NCBI GenBank assembly: GCA_963971405.1
Contig: OZ020491.1
Location: forward strand, 15,742,855-15,806,854
DNA: 64,000 bases
Reading direction: 5' to 3'
DNA from: Psococerastis gibbosa
Lineage: Eukaryota > Arthropoda > Insecta > Psocodea > Psocidae
Made by a program: the position numbers and the translations under genes. Positions 33,401 to 55,266 of the stretch are shown here, in pieces (the stretch's first letter is position 1; each line of letters starts with the position of its first letter). A model generated the notes under the pieces. That model was not told where the DNA came from, ran no database searches, and was given only the letters and a program-made list of their open reading frames with translations.

Positions 33401-36400
33401 TTTCCCTTGGTCTCCCCTTCCCTGAGACTATCGTCACTATATTAATCACCTGCTGACCGAAGGGAACCATCAGCTTTGTTTAGGCCAGTGATCCAGGGCA
33501 CGTGGCTGATATTGGCAAATTTTATAGCCTCCGCAGGATTTTCCGGCAGAAAAGCCTCATGCCTCGGAGCGGCACTTTCCACCACTGGCTTAAATATTAC
33601 TAGAGGATCCGCATACCACACCTGGAACGATGTTAAACCTTAAATGTAATGTATTCATGTCTTATATGAATTTATAGGTACAGGGGCACCTAAAGCGGCA
33701 GCCGTACCAGCAGTCCGCATATCACACTGTACCTAATTGGACATTAAGTACTGTCACTCAACTTTCCATGGAATTTCTGGATTTAAACTTGTTTGTAAAC
33801 TAATGCCATATTGTTGTTCCTCACATGGTTCCTCATGAAATTAAAAAAAAAAAAATTACCTTCAATTTTATATATTACAAGTGAAGAAATGAGCATGGAA
33901 TGGCCGCAAGGGCGGATTTTAGGGGGTTTGGAAAAAAAAAAAATTAAATGAACTTACACTAGATAATATGGGTTTACAGTGGGAATTAAAAATTATAATG
34001 TTTTTTAATGTTATAATCCACTGAATCTGCCCGCTGACCCCCCCCCCCCCTAAATTGGAGGCAAAATCCGCCCTTGGGAATGAGAAAGAGAAGATCGTGT
34101 TGCCGTCATAGCCCTTCCCAAATGTGGGCACTCGCCGAGTACCATTTTCAAGTTGCTTCAAAAGCTTCGAATATCGCTAAGATTTGTGTACCGCACCATC
34201 AAACGGTGGAGAGATGTCTGTAGTGTTGACGACCACAAAAGATCGGGCCGACCACGTTCAGTTTGCACGCCAGCCGTAGTTCAAAGCAGTTAGGTCGCGA
34301 ATCAATCGAAATCCAGTCCGGAAGCAAAAAATCATGGCTTTGCAGATTTCCCTAAGGAGAAGCTCATTAAAAACTATCATTAATCGAGATCTTAAGCTTC
34401 ATGCTTTTAATAGAAAGGAAGGTCATCTCTTGAACAATCGACTGAAAAATTTAAGGCGCCTTGAAAGTCGTGTTCTACTCAAGCGGTACGCTAAAAATGG
34501 GCACAGAAACATCCTGTTTTCCGATGAAAAAACTTTATACCATAGGGTGTATGCCAGAAGCTCTGATCATGCAAGTAAAATCGCTCCTAGGATTATTCCT
34601 CCTCAGTGATGGTCTGGTTGGGAGCATCATACCGGGTATGACTGAAGTGCATTTTTGTGAAAAAGGTGTAAAGACTGGTGCTCTGGTGTATTAAAATACG
34701 GTACTTGATAAGGTGGTGAAGCCTTTGAATCAAACCATTTTTTAATTGTGACAGAATCTATCATCCAACTAGGTATATTGACAGATTGATTGGTGATTGA
34801 TTGATGAAGTGATCCCCGGGTCCTTTCAATAGAAGTGTTAAAAATGTTGACAGTACTATTTATGTTGCAAAAAAAGAACCGAACATGCTATACTATTTAT
34901 CAACAAGTATATACCTACTCAACTTTTTTATATTTTATTCAGAATTCAGAAGCTTAGAAGTTTTGACGCAAACAGTAACAGCCACTAAGGATGTCAGGCC
35001 GATTGAGCTCCAAAAACTGTGGCCATTTGGTGTTAGTCACTGCCACTTACTGAAAACCAAAACTAAGAAGAACTTACTTATCAATTACTTTATGACAACC
35101 TACGATCGAGTTTCCAACATATCCGCGAGGATGCCCTTTTCACATTTAACTTAGAATACAGAAGCTTATAAGTTTTGTATACAACATTCGAACAAAACAG
35201 TCCTAAGTGTGTTCATTATATCTGCATAGGGAAAATGTATTGGCAGCAAGGTAACACAGAATGGTGCAAGGAATATTTTTACAGTGTTGCACAGGATCAA
35301 AACATTCCATGTTCATACTTTTCTCATTTTGCGTGGAATGTGAAGAGTGACTCTGACCATCCATAGTAAAAGCGGTTGTGCCAGAGGTAAATTTAGGCTG
35401 CAATTATTTTTCCTTAACCTGAGACCTGAATTCATCGATGAAAGCAAACTGCTGTCAGGGGGAGCAACCTAGTGGTGTTTATTTCAATCCATGATGACTA
35501 AGACATGAGCGATTAAAAAAATGTGGAAGCCGTGTTAGATGACAAAAAAAATTAAAATACAATTATTAAAAAAATAGAATGTTTTTGTGAACTTGTACAT
35601 GGCGAGTAGTTTGACAGGAAGTCCATGAATAGACAGACAGACGTTTCGTTATAACAGTTATTTGGGGTCCTGGGGTTAAAATCTCAAAATCAAAAGCAGC
35701 ATAAATCGTATAAATATGTGTATAAATAGGAAATCAATTTAAGCAAAAAAGACGTATTCCTATCATAATGTACGATAGACCTGCCTTCTAATATAGATTA
35801 CAATCACTATTACCCGCCATACTGTACCTTTATGGAAAATTTCATGACGTCTATGGACGGTCCAACTACAGTTAACTAAATTATAAGATGAAAATTCGTT
35901 CCCGAGGCTACATACTTTTAAAAATCTTTGTTCTTCTAAAATATCTTCCATAGGTAATTTCTGCAAACAACGAAGAAGCTCCCTGGATGGTTCAGTCGGA
36001 CAATGCAACTTTTGTGCCATTCTAATGGTGATATTTCTATTTTCTCCGGGAATTGCAAGCGCCGTCGGGCAAAGTGCTGAACCAGAATTAGATATTGCTC
36101 GATGAAATAACCCTGCAATAATTCAAGTATGTGTATGTGTTGGCAAGAATTTTGCATTTTTATGTTAAGTAAAGTAGGTTAACTGTATGCATGGGCGTGC
36201 CCAGGGGGAGGTCCATGGGGTCCGGACACCCCCCCCCCCCCGAAATAAATATTTATATGTAAACCTGTGTGGTTTGAAGAATTTCCTTGCATTATAGGTA
36301 AATTGTGTGATCAAGTGTTATTGTTTTGATCGAAATGTCAAGAAGTCAAGAAACATAACTGGAAGAAAGAAAGAAAGTGCATGTTGTTTCCTCTAACTTA

Positions 36401-39400
36401 TATCTATAGGCCTAATCCTAAGATTGAGATATAGGCTCGTAATGTGCAGTAGATGTTACAATAAATCTTGAAACGTTCGCTAGTGCAGCGGCAGCTCGAA
36501 GAAGTTTTCTTTTTTAGACAAAGGCTGCAACTTATTAATTTAAACGGAATTAATCTACAGAATACGGTGTGTTTACGACCTGCCTCTACTCAATGGAGAT
36601 ATCATATGCTGGTGTACACTAGCGCCGCCAGCGCTTTGCCCAAATATAGTCACCATATCCGGGTTTCCTCCAAAATATTTGATATTGTCCCTAACCCATC
36701 GAAGAGCCATATTTTGGTCCTTCAAGCCCCAATTTCCAGGTAGCAAATCATCTTCCATGCTCATGAAACCTGTAGGTGAAATGTCCAATTTTTAAATGTA
36801 GCTTGGCGCCCATTCCACCGACCGGCTAGGGCTATTTACAAAAACGGTGACGTGGTAGCAGACATTTAAGACTTAGGTGGCGTTTCCACCGACCTCGCAT
36901 TGCAGAATGCAATTGACATTGACGGAAATTAGAATTTTTCTTTTTATAGAAATCTATTAAAATGTTTGTACTTAACATATCCCATGACGCCATTTTTTAA
37001 TTTTAGTTTGTTTGTTTGTGATTTTACTGTATGATCATTGATCAATTTTAACTATGGCATAGAGGAAAATAAACATTTCCGTCAATTCTGCAATGCGAGG
37101 TCGGTGGAAACCCCGCCTAAGTCTTGAATGTCTGCTACCACGTCACCGTTTTTGTAAATAGCCCTAGCCGGTCGGTAGATAAGACGGCTATTCCACTTGT
37201 CAATAATTTATTTTTATTTATTATATTATATAGCCTATAATTATATATAATAGGTATATATTATTTTATTTATAATTTATAATTCCGTCAATAATTGATG
37301 AAATTTGGGTTTTACTCTGTGTAATCGCATCAATTATGATGCACAAATGACGGAATATTGACAAGTGGAATACACATCTAACAAAATAGAATATATCGCG
37401 CCTAACCATAAACTCAGTATAGCTGATATTGGTCAAACGTAAGGCGCCGTTTCCACCGACCTGCATGTGCAAAATACACATACGGTGACGTAGTAGCAGA
37501 TATCATTAATAAAGGCGGGGTTTCTACCGACCTCTCATTGCAGAATGCAAATGACATTGACGGAAATTTTTGTTTTTCTCTATGCCATAGTTAAAATTGA
37601 TCAATGATCATGGAGTAAAATCACAAACAAACAAACTAAAATTAAGAAATGATATGCTAAGTACAAACATTTTAATAGATTTCTATAAAAAGAAAAATTC
37701 AAATTTCCGTTAATGTCATTTGCATTCTGCAATGAGAGGTCGTCGGAAACCCCGCCTAAGTCTTGAATGTCTGCTACCACGTCACCGTATGTGTATTTTG
37801 CATTTGCAGGTCAATGGAAACCGCGCCTAAGGGCAAATCATAGCTCAGTCAATCAATGATTCCGCATTCGTGACCCATCGTAAGCGTGGGAGGTTAATAA
37901 ATATCAAGCTTATGATTGCCATTAGAGACTCTGGCAATCAACGATCTCCGCAGTTGTGACGCAACGAACAAGCGGACAGAACTTCTGCAACATGTTTGTG
38001 TTGTCATTTTTGCATGAGCACAAGTAGGCTATATAAGCACACTACCACCTTGCCACCGAAGTCGCTTACGGGAGTCAACTTACCAAAAGGCCCAAGTCTG
38101 TAATTGATGGTCACCATAACGATATCTTTATCCAATAGAAAATTGGGCGTGTACATTGAATAGGAACCAAATTCATATGATCCTCCGTGGATCCAAACTA
38201 CCACAGGTAGTAAGTGATTGTCTTTTAACAGATGAGGCTAAAAATAACATTGTAACCAGGTAAGAAAAATAAATATAAGCTGTTCTACTTTAGTAACAGT
38301 ATAAACAGGACGTAATCGTCGTAGAATTAGTGCAAAATTCATTTTAATGCCCCACAATAACCAGAGAACTAATAAAATAATCAGATTAGGTGCGAGGCTT
38401 TGCTGTCGTCACAGAAGTGTAGGTTATGTACCAACATTCACAGTGGCGATATTAGATTTAAAACTTATAGGAAGAAAAAAATAGAAGAATCAGTGAAGAC
38501 TAGATAAAATGCACTTGCCACGTAAAACAAACACATATAGTTACCATAGTATGGAACCGCCCCCCCCCCCCCCCCCGTGAGAAATAATTTCTCTAGTCCG
38601 CTCTTGCCAGTTGCCGGTGTAATACTGCTAAACACAGAAACAAATGGATTGCCCATACCACCATCCAATACCCATATACAACAATAAAATAAAATAACAT
38701 GGTACTGTTATTATGTACTTACTGAAGGTGTGAAAACATTAAGGTACAAGCAATTTTCACTTCCCCTTTGTACAAATAAATCTACTCTCACAAGCCCTAA
38801 ATTGCGTTGTGGGCACATAGTAGAGTCATCAAATGTGGCATCTCGAACTCCCACCCATTCCTCTGGTGGTTGTGGTGGCTACAATTAATAAATATAAAGC
38901 ATTTTCTAGTTACGTTGTGGGCACTCGGTCGGGAATAGTCTACCAGCAGCCTGATCGAGGGTTAAATAAATACCCTAGAATTATAACTGTAAACAAACAA
39001 ATTTTGAATGAAATGAAATATCGTCTTTATTTTCAGGCGAGCTTTAGCCCCGAAGAGCTACTCTTCCAGCTAACCTGAGTTAATAGTGTGAATAGCACTT
39101 TCCATTATAAAATTATCTTGTTTACATTTTTAATACCAGGATTAAATAAATACCGGTATTATAATCGCCTCGATAAGGCTGCAGCAGTCCAATCGTGGCG
39201 ATTTGGGATTACTATAATACCGGGGTTTATTTTTCAATACCGCAGTAGCAATAAGGTGTCACGTGACGGTGTTAAAATATGCGGGGGAAATTCATATTAA
39301 TAAATTATTAGAATACAATAGAATGGTTGCTTTGTTTAATAGTTGAAGGAAATACTAATAAACATTAAAATGTACAGGTTGAATTTTGAAATATAATAAG

Positions 39401-42011
39401 AATTTTAATTAATGGGTCTACATCTAAGGGAGAAAAAGTTGAAAACTCACCAAAAAAATTAATTTATCAATTTGAATTTCCCGCGCACTTGGCACTCATT
39501 TATTTAAAACAATTAAATAAACCCCGGCATTATAATAATCCCAAATCGCCATGATCAGGCTGGTGGTATAAAACTGAACTATGAAACGGAAGGTTCAAGA
39601 TGAAAGAAAAATTTGGCGCCTGGGTTCACCTAACCGTAATGGGTACCTTTACATCATCGGTAGTGGAAAACGCGGCTACCATGCACGTGTTACTGACCGT
39701 AACTAGGGATCCAACGATACTACTGATATAATACTAGTATCGATACTTTTCTTTCGATACCACTGGTATTGATACCCGATACTTTTTATTCAATACTTGC
39801 AGGTATCGATACCTATTTGCTGGTATTGAATCAAATAATACCTACCACATAACTAAAATTTTTCCCGCTATTTTCTTTTAATTCTTAATTTTCAAAATAG
39901 TCACCAACCTGCTGTGTGAGTGTTCTTTCATAAGCTAAGAATAGAGGTTGGTCTAGGTTAATTTTGCGCGCCTGATTGTTTAGAAATTGTAATTTGCAAT
40001 TCCCCATTTTTTTTAAATATTGAATTTAAGTTATTTTCAGTCATATGCGTCATAATATTAACATAACATTATAGTTAATAGTTATTTTATAATATTTATT
40101 TATTTAAAGAAGTTACCAGAATTTTTCAAATGCCCCTTAATACCCTGGGTCCATGTGTGCACCCCTGCGAGCTGGCATTCCATTCGATACCAATACCTCA
40201 TGGTATCGATACTTTTCTTTCAATACAATACCAGTATCAATACCTACCATTCAATACCGGTATCGATACAAGAATCGATACATTTGTAAAAATTTGGATC
40301 CCTAACCGTAACATCACAATGTGTGGTGGTTGTCGCGCCACGGCGTTAAGTAAGTAAGTAAGTTTAACAAAGGGTATTGCTGTATTAGTAGTCATTAGAG
40401 GCATGGGCCTCATTTTTTTTTTTTTTTTTTTTTTTATAAATTGGGGTACAGGTGTTACCTGTGTGCACTTAAGCCTATTGGCCTATTGTGCCCCCTACAA
40501 CAAAGTATCTACATCACTTCTACATCACTTTCTCGAGGCCTATCTCCCTCACGAGAGCCAGGATCTTGAGGGGATTCAGAAGTGGTAGGTCTTTTACATG
40601 TAACTGCAAGCTTTCCGAGCATGCTGCTCTTCTTCGTGCGATTGCATCGCATCGCATCGCAGGTCCTCCGCACCTTCATTGCAGAATCTGCAAGACTATA
40701 GTTGTCTCCCTAAGAGACTCCAGATATTTAACCCCAGGACCAAAGACGCCAAGGCCTGTTCTTGGTTTGGTACTTTCTAGCCTAGAGCCATCAGTAAACC
40801 ACTTGATTGTGTGACTATTGAAAATTCCTGCTGATTCGCAGCATTCTTTCATTGTCCCTAATATAGTTTCGAATTCCCTCCTAAAACAGTATTTTGGATG
40901 GATTCTATCGCTTGGCATATCCAGGCAGTGGTCAGACGCAGTCAGAGAGGCTGAGTCTCTCTTAATTGCCCTTCCACTCCTAGTAATGCCATTTCTGCTG
41001 AAGTTTCCACTGCAACATGGAGGGGTGGGAAGTCCAGTACTATCTCCATTGCTGCAGTGGGACAGGATTACATAGCCCCTGTAAAGCATCATGTTAGAGA
41101 ATACGGGCTTCTGAATGTAGCCATAATTTGGATTATTCAGAGAAAAATTCTCATGTGGTTTGATTTTGCCATGTCCATGAAGCCATGACCAATGGTATGG
41201 TTACAGCAGGAAAAGACAGGCGGTATGGGCCTCATAGTCATCGTACAGTTAAGGCGGAGCCCATTGTCAGGAGAAGGGGGAGACGTTTCGGGAGTGGGTG
41301 CTGCTCCCACCATCAGGCTAAGTCTTGATAAAGACTGATATTTTCTGGACGATTGACTCATTCTGTAAATTATTGAGCAAATCCGATAACCTTGAGGATT
41401 CGAACTACCGCTCTCCCGATTGAAATGCATGCTACAAATAAATAAATAAATAAGGGCTTTTTGTTCTATTACTAAGCCAACCTAGCGGAGTTAGGGCTAT
41501 AAAGCCCTCTCTTACACTCAACTAGGAAGGCCCGGGACCGCCTGCTTTACAACCCCTCCGAAGCATGGCCAGAAAATGTAGGAAGTGTAGGACTCGAACC
41601 AACAACCTTTCGGGTGAAAGTCAGAGTCCGTACCACTACTCTACATGTCCCAACTCTGCTCTCTCTAGCCACTCAAACACGGTCCCCGCGTTCAGTTAAG
41701 GAAGTACTTGTACAATGCTTAAATTCCGCGTACCTAAGCTTAATACACTACGCCAGAAAAATTATGGCCAGGATACCAAGGCGTGGATCTCTTGGCCGCG
41801 GCTTTAAGAAAGTATGGCTTTGACTTACTCTAAAACGAAGTTCTCCGACGGGAGGCTTCGCATATGGTATCTTCCAAAATGCGTAAATCGATCTGCCCGA
41901 TCTTGATGTCATAACTGAACCTTTAAGAGTACCTTGTGGGATAGTCTTCATCAGCCCAATATCTTGAAGGGAGGCTTTTTGTAAAATTGTAACAAATAAG
42001 AAAATCGTAAC
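30486..42011 (-). CDS. Carboxylesterase gene B, 10 coding exons, about 555 aa visible, start codon unresolved
   Basis: Second tandem esterase. Exons: 41829-42011, 38723-38878, 38084-38237, 36584-36769, 35916-36112, 33450-33621, 32790-32968, 32043-32193, 31268-31403, 30486-30639; 1668 nt, all in phase. Motifs: [42 protein letters not shown] (Gln replaces the usual Glu beside the nucleophile Ser), NKADGSLR (acid Asp), GAAHADEL (His). The protein ends RELNLY, with no ER tail. The first exon has no in-frame ATG ahead of the hydrophobic segment [10 protein letters not shown]; a good acceptor at 42012-42014 suggests the ATG lies in an undetected upstream exon. The exon 4 donor reads G|GCAGGT, implying a GC-AG intron. 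The next in-frame Met (MKTIPQG) would lose the leader. Confidence 0.9.
30763..30930. repeat. Palindromic CAGCAGCCTGATC repeat, copy 2 (gene B intron 9)
   Basis: CAGCAGCCTGATCATGGCGA at the left and its exact complement at the right; 168 bp. Cleanest copy. Confidence 0.7.
33196..33380 (-). repeat. Second SINE-like repeat, copy in gene B intron 6
   Basis: The minus strand starts near GGATGGCAAGGTGGTAGCG, which fits an A box (TGGCAAGGTGG, one mismatch), and ends TTTGTATGCGATTAAC then a T run. B box poor. Related copies at 13817-13978 and 2369-2500. Confidence 0.5.
33907..34076. mobile_element. MITE with CAAGGGCGGATTTT ends, gene B intron 5
   Basis: Ends CAAGGGCGGATTTT and AAAATCCGCCCTTG (14-bp perfect inverted repeats). 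Same core as 16853-16992. Confidence 0.7.
34150..34694 (+). pseudogene. Tc1/mariner-superfamily transposase remnant
   Basis: Translated pieces: the DNA-binding region RTIKRWRDV (near 34190), then [57 protein letters not shown] (first catalytic Asp), [15 protein letters not shown] and finally [19 protein letters not shown] in a shifted frame. A deletion after FSDEKT and a frameshift near 34610 break it. No inverted repeats were identified. It lies in gene B intron 5, antisense to the gene. Confidence 0.75.
36805..37176. mobile_element. Foldback MITE in gene B intron 3, right end cut by a second MITE
   Basis: Same sequence as 24246-24629. The right inverted repeat stops at CCGGTCGGT, where another MITE (37180-37380) begins. 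Confidence 0.75.
37180..37380. mobile_element. MITE with ATTCCACTTGTCAATA ends, gene B intron 3
   Basis: Left CGGCTATTCCACTTGTCAAT; right complementary ATTGACAAGTGGAATA. Ends are slightly degraded. Same class as 47889-47985 and 59776-59947. Confidence 0.65.
37443..37827. mobile_element. Foldback MITE, 385 bp, TAA duplication, gene B intron 3
   Basis: Begins GGCGCCGTTTCCACCGACCT and ends in the near complement, flanked by TAA (37440-37442 and 37828-37830). The centre is the palindrome ATTGATCAATGATCAT region shared with the other copies. Confidence 0.78.
38944..39184. repeat. Palindromic CAGCAGCCTGATC repeat, copy 3, with a LINE-like insert
   Basis: Same family, interrupted at 39010-39088 by a short retroelement end. 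In gene B intron 1. Confidence 0.65.
39010..39088 (-). repeat. Short LINE-like 3' end with 5-bp TSD TGAAT
   Basis: A 79-bp insertion interrupting a palindromic repeat. TGAAT flanks it at 39005-39009 and 39089-39093, and the related repeat at 30763-30930 lacks it. The minus strand ends in an ATTTCATTTC tail. A similar GAAATGAAAT stretch occurs at 23198-23285. Confidence 0.55.
39183..39565. repeat. Palindromic CAGCAG-family repeat, copy 4 (longer)
   Basis: Left ATCGTGGCGATTTGGGATTA with ACCGGGGTTTATTT, mirrored at the right as AATAAACCCCGG and CCCAAATCGCCATGATCAGG. Abuts copy 3. Confidence 0.6.
39704..40304. mobile_element. hAT-type MITE, 601 bp, 8-bp TSD ACCGTAAC, with repeated TATCGATAC motifs
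   Basis: Ends TAGGGATCCAA and TTGGATCCCTA; ACCGTAAC at 39696-39703 and 40305-40312. Both subterminal zones are packed with TATCGATAC / TATTGATACC variants. In gene B intron 1. Confidence 0.82.
40676..41092 (-). pseudogene. LINE RNase H-domain fragment (I/Jockey type)
   Basis: The minus-strand frame contains [20 protein letters not shown] followed by VFGP, matching the first strand and catalytic Asp of RNase H domains carried by I-like LINEs. The upstream part ([15 protein letters not shown]) also fits the tether region. Only this domain is visible, in gene B intron 1. Confidence 0.65.
41459..41650 (-). mobile_element. tRNA-derived SINE, copy 5 (gene B intron 1)
   Basis: Minus-strand copy, so sense to gene B. 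Head GGACATGTAGAGTAGTGG and B box GGTTCGAGTCC are intact. The tail merges into an AAATAAATAAAT run at 41436-41453. Confidence 0.8.
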
Positions 42012-43098
42012 CTGAAAAGACAAGGCAGCTAGAAATAATTTATTGTAAGTAGAGAATGACAGAGGCAATTTAACGAAATTAGATAATTTTTACTTCCACA
42101 GCCATAAAAGGAAGTAAAGAAATGAAAATGACCCGAAGGAAAACTCACCAAAGATAAATGCTTTCACAGTAAATTTACACTGACTCGCCTCTAATATTAT
42201 TAGCCTAGGCCTACTTCAAAAAAACAGATAAAGTGTATTTTAAGCAGATTTTATGGAATTGTAATAAATCAGTCGGGTAAATTTGCTCCATATATAACGT
42301 GTGTAATGTGTAACGATTAATTAATTAATCTCGTCAAAAATACAAATTCCTTGTTTACAAAATATTTTGAAATCTCTCCTTAACATTAACCTACTAGTAA
42401 AATGGCCTACAAAAATATTGCACCAATGCCGGGCGATATATAGCAACTTGAATTTATAACAATATCATAGTTAATTTTCTTTAAATTTACCTTCATTTTA
42501 CTGTACTACTACTATACGTCTTGTTCGTTCAACATAGCGTTATTGGTAAGCACGTGATTTAACACAACCACTTTTATTTGTTCAGCCGCTTGGGTTCCAT
42601 TGTAGGTGATTTATTTATGGAGGTGTGGAAGCTTAAGAGAAAGCTGGCCGCTGACATTGGTCACCCCTGGATCTTAATAACCTGTATTGTTAATTAAATA
42701 AAAAATAAAACGTCGACAAAACAAGTCAATTTGGGCTGCCTATTTCCCACTTACCAAATCCTCCTAAAAGAGGGAAAGGTGCGGTTGCTAGATCACATGG
42801 ACGATTCAAACGCCAGCAAACTCCAATTTCTCCCAAGACCAATTTCTCAGCGAGTCGCCAGTGTTCGAATCGTCAGTGTGTACCAGGCCTTATGCATTTA
42901 TAGCAAAAAAAGTGATTTCGCGGAGTGACGTCAATTGTTTTCAACCCTTAACTGTTGAAGCACGGGTTGCATTCATTAATTCACCGATTAAAAGAAGAAT
43001 ATCATTTTGTATTCTATAAATATTTTGTTTACATTTTTAACCCCGGGAATAACACGGTAGATACCTTCGTGCTGCAGCTGCTGCTACTACCAGGCAAT

Positions 43099-43274
43099 CA
43101 AGGCCGTACCCAGGTTTTGATTTCGGGGGGGGGGGGTCCAAAAAAAATTTAACGTAATTTATTCATGAATTAATGGATAAATTCTTCAAGCTATACAAGT
43201 TTACATACAAAAATTTATTTCGGGGGGGGGGGGGGGTCCGGACCCCATGGACCACCCCCCTGAGCACGGCCATG
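43099..43274. mobile_element. hAT-type MITE, 176 bp, 8-bp TSD CAGGCAAT
   Basis: Ends CAAGGCCGTACCCA and TGAGCACGGCCATG; CAGGCAAT at 43091-43098 and 43275-43282. Two internal G runs. In the B-C spacer. Confidence 0.8.
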
Positions 43275-43489
43275 CAGGCAATATTTTATTGTCATTTCGC
43301 ATATTTCGTCATTTCATACCTCATTTGTCATTATACTGTATATATCGTGTACAACCATAATCTTCAATCAGCCTACATTTACCTTATAGTTGGGGTTTGA
43401 GTTTAGTATAGGAGAAATAGGATATTCCTTTCCAAGGGGAAGGAAACGCCGATCACCTATTCAGCTGCAATGGCTTAAAGGTAAAAACC

Positions 43490-43605
43490 TAACTACAACA
43501 TAGAAGGGAATGGCCCAGCTCTACCAATGTGGCTCGGCGTCAAATGGCCTACCAGCGAAAGAATGGGCGTTGGCTGAAGAAGAAGAAGAAGAAGAAGAAG
43601 ATTTC
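43490..43605 (+). repeat. LINE-like 3' end with GAA microsatellite tail
   Basis: GAAAGAATGGGCGTTGGCTG is followed by about eight GAA units. Simple-repeat tails of this kind end RTE/Jockey LINEs. No coding region is recognised. Lies in the B-C spacer. Confidence 0.4.
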
Positions 43606-43886
43606 TTTAATTTCTGATGCCAGCTGCTACGTCTCATTAGGCTAATCAGAGCTTCACCAATCGACACGTATTCTTTGGGCCAGTCAGAGCATGCCCTACA
43701 GCCACCACACAATACAATACGATTTACTGTTGTTTGGAAGTGTCCAAGGCGTCTTCTGATTGGTCGAAGAAGATATGGCAAGGAGCCCCAGAGATTTAAG
43801 AAATATACCTGGGGGAGCAACGTCCCATCTCTCTCCTTTATATAGAAGACATTTTTGTAAGTAAAAGTAATGTAAATGAAAAAAAC

Positions 43887-53725
<9,839 letters not shown>

Positions 53726-54277
53726 CAGCAACAAAAAACACTAAAATCATAAAAGCGAATTTTTCCTTAGTACCTACCATTTACCTTGGTACAGTACTGT
53801 ACACCACAGCAGGCAAATATTGTCATAATGTCTCTTGTTCGTAGGTATAAACGGACACCCACCTTCATTTTCACCGAAATTCTCCCCTCAGTCTGCGGTA
53901 CCTATTAATTTTATAGTAGACTTAATGATGGCACAAATAGACAAACAAACATACAGTACATACTGTATAATAAACAGAGGATTCTAGTAGCGATGACGAT
54001 GTTTCACACTAACCAGATGTAGTGTTATTGTTTATTCAAGTGAACCGACTTAGAAACCGTGGTATATTGGCCAGCAGGCAGCAGGGATATACCTTATTCT
54101 TCAATTGATAGCTGTTTCAGTGTTTTGAATTAGGTTCCGAAAGACGTCTATTACTCTGATTATATATAATCTGCAGAATATATTTAATTTATACAATACA
54201 ACCTTAGTCAAGAAACTCGACACCGTTTTTTCCATTCCCTTACCTTAATATGCATTTGTTTGGTTGCATAGGGGTGC

Positions 54278-55016
54278 CCACAAGGTTGTACGTTTAACTT
54301 AAGGCCAAACCGGAGGGGGTCACGTGACTGGCCTGGAAATGTCTTTGCAGAGGGTTCGTAACATATGTTTTAAACCGCAGTGGTATAGTAAAAATCGATA
54401 GAAGGGTATAGTATACGCGTAGATATGCACACTATTGACTAAACCAAAAATTACAATTACATTAGGTCTAAAATTTGTGCATGAAGCAATTAAAAACATA
54501 CCTTTTAGAACATTTTTACGTGCCCCACAGGGAAGAAAAACCTCCAACTTTTGTAATGAAATGCACTTTAGTCAGAAGCTCAACACTTAATTTGACAGTA
54601 AAGTGCCAGAAATAGGTAAAACTGCAATTATTTGAAATAATACAAGTCAAATACGGAACAGGTACGAGACGCGGGGCTTTGTTTATAAAATGGATATTCA
54701 ACGATCCCGTGGCTGGAGACCGTTATCAATATGGCTGCTAGTGTAGCCTGCACAAGATAAGTACACAATTTGGCGGGGAAATAGCCTGCACAAGCTAACT
54801 ACTAAACTACCGGGTCCAGGTATCCGCTTTGCTATGCTGCAAGATTTTGATATTTTTTGCGTTGGTACTTATCTCTGATAGTTGGCTTATGGGGTGCCTC
54901 GTAAGGCATATTATGACTCCCGCCGCTCCAGTTCTAGTATATTTCTATGTATTCAACGCTCAACGGTCAAGGCCACAACCCTCCGGTTTGGCCTTAAGGG
55001 TAACTTGCACCCGTTG
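54278..55016. repeat. TIR element in the C-D spacer
   Basis: TTAAGGCCAAACCGGAGGG at about 54299 is mirrored as CCCTCCGGTTTGGCCTTAA at about 54980-55000, with looser GGTGC ends outside. About 740 bp, no ORF. Lies just upstream of the gypsy insertion. Confidence 0.55.
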
Positions 55017-55266
55017 GCTATGTAGGTTTATTAATCATTTCATTGATTTACAGCTTTTCATTTCATTTGGATTTTGATGTGTTTTGTGCATGGAGAATTT
55101 ATTTGTACCATTTTGGCTGTTTCTTCTTGTAGCTCAGCCACGAAATTATTTGTTACAAGTACAATATAAAATTGTCCAACAACAAATTCATTTGTAAACT
55201 TTAATGAGATAACGTAAATCTCACAGTGGAAATGAACAACAATTTCCGGTGTTGGTAGTATGTCCT

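Larger units (their letters stand above)
42012..43886. other. B-C spacer; expected location of gene B's missing first exon
   Basis: Contains a GTGAGT donor on the minus strand (42147-42152, after AAAGCATTTATCTTTG) that could end a 5' exon, a small foldback (about 42795-42880), a hAT MITE and a LINE tail. No ATG exon was identified. Confidence 0.4.

Noticed and set aside
41390..41430. tRNA-like GTTCGAATCC on the minus strand
   Set aside because: Single short match without cloverleaf or repeated body; may be a SINE relic but not supportable.
43521..43820. Open frame with a serine run
   Set aside because: The serine run is the GAA microsatellite read on the other strand; no domain.
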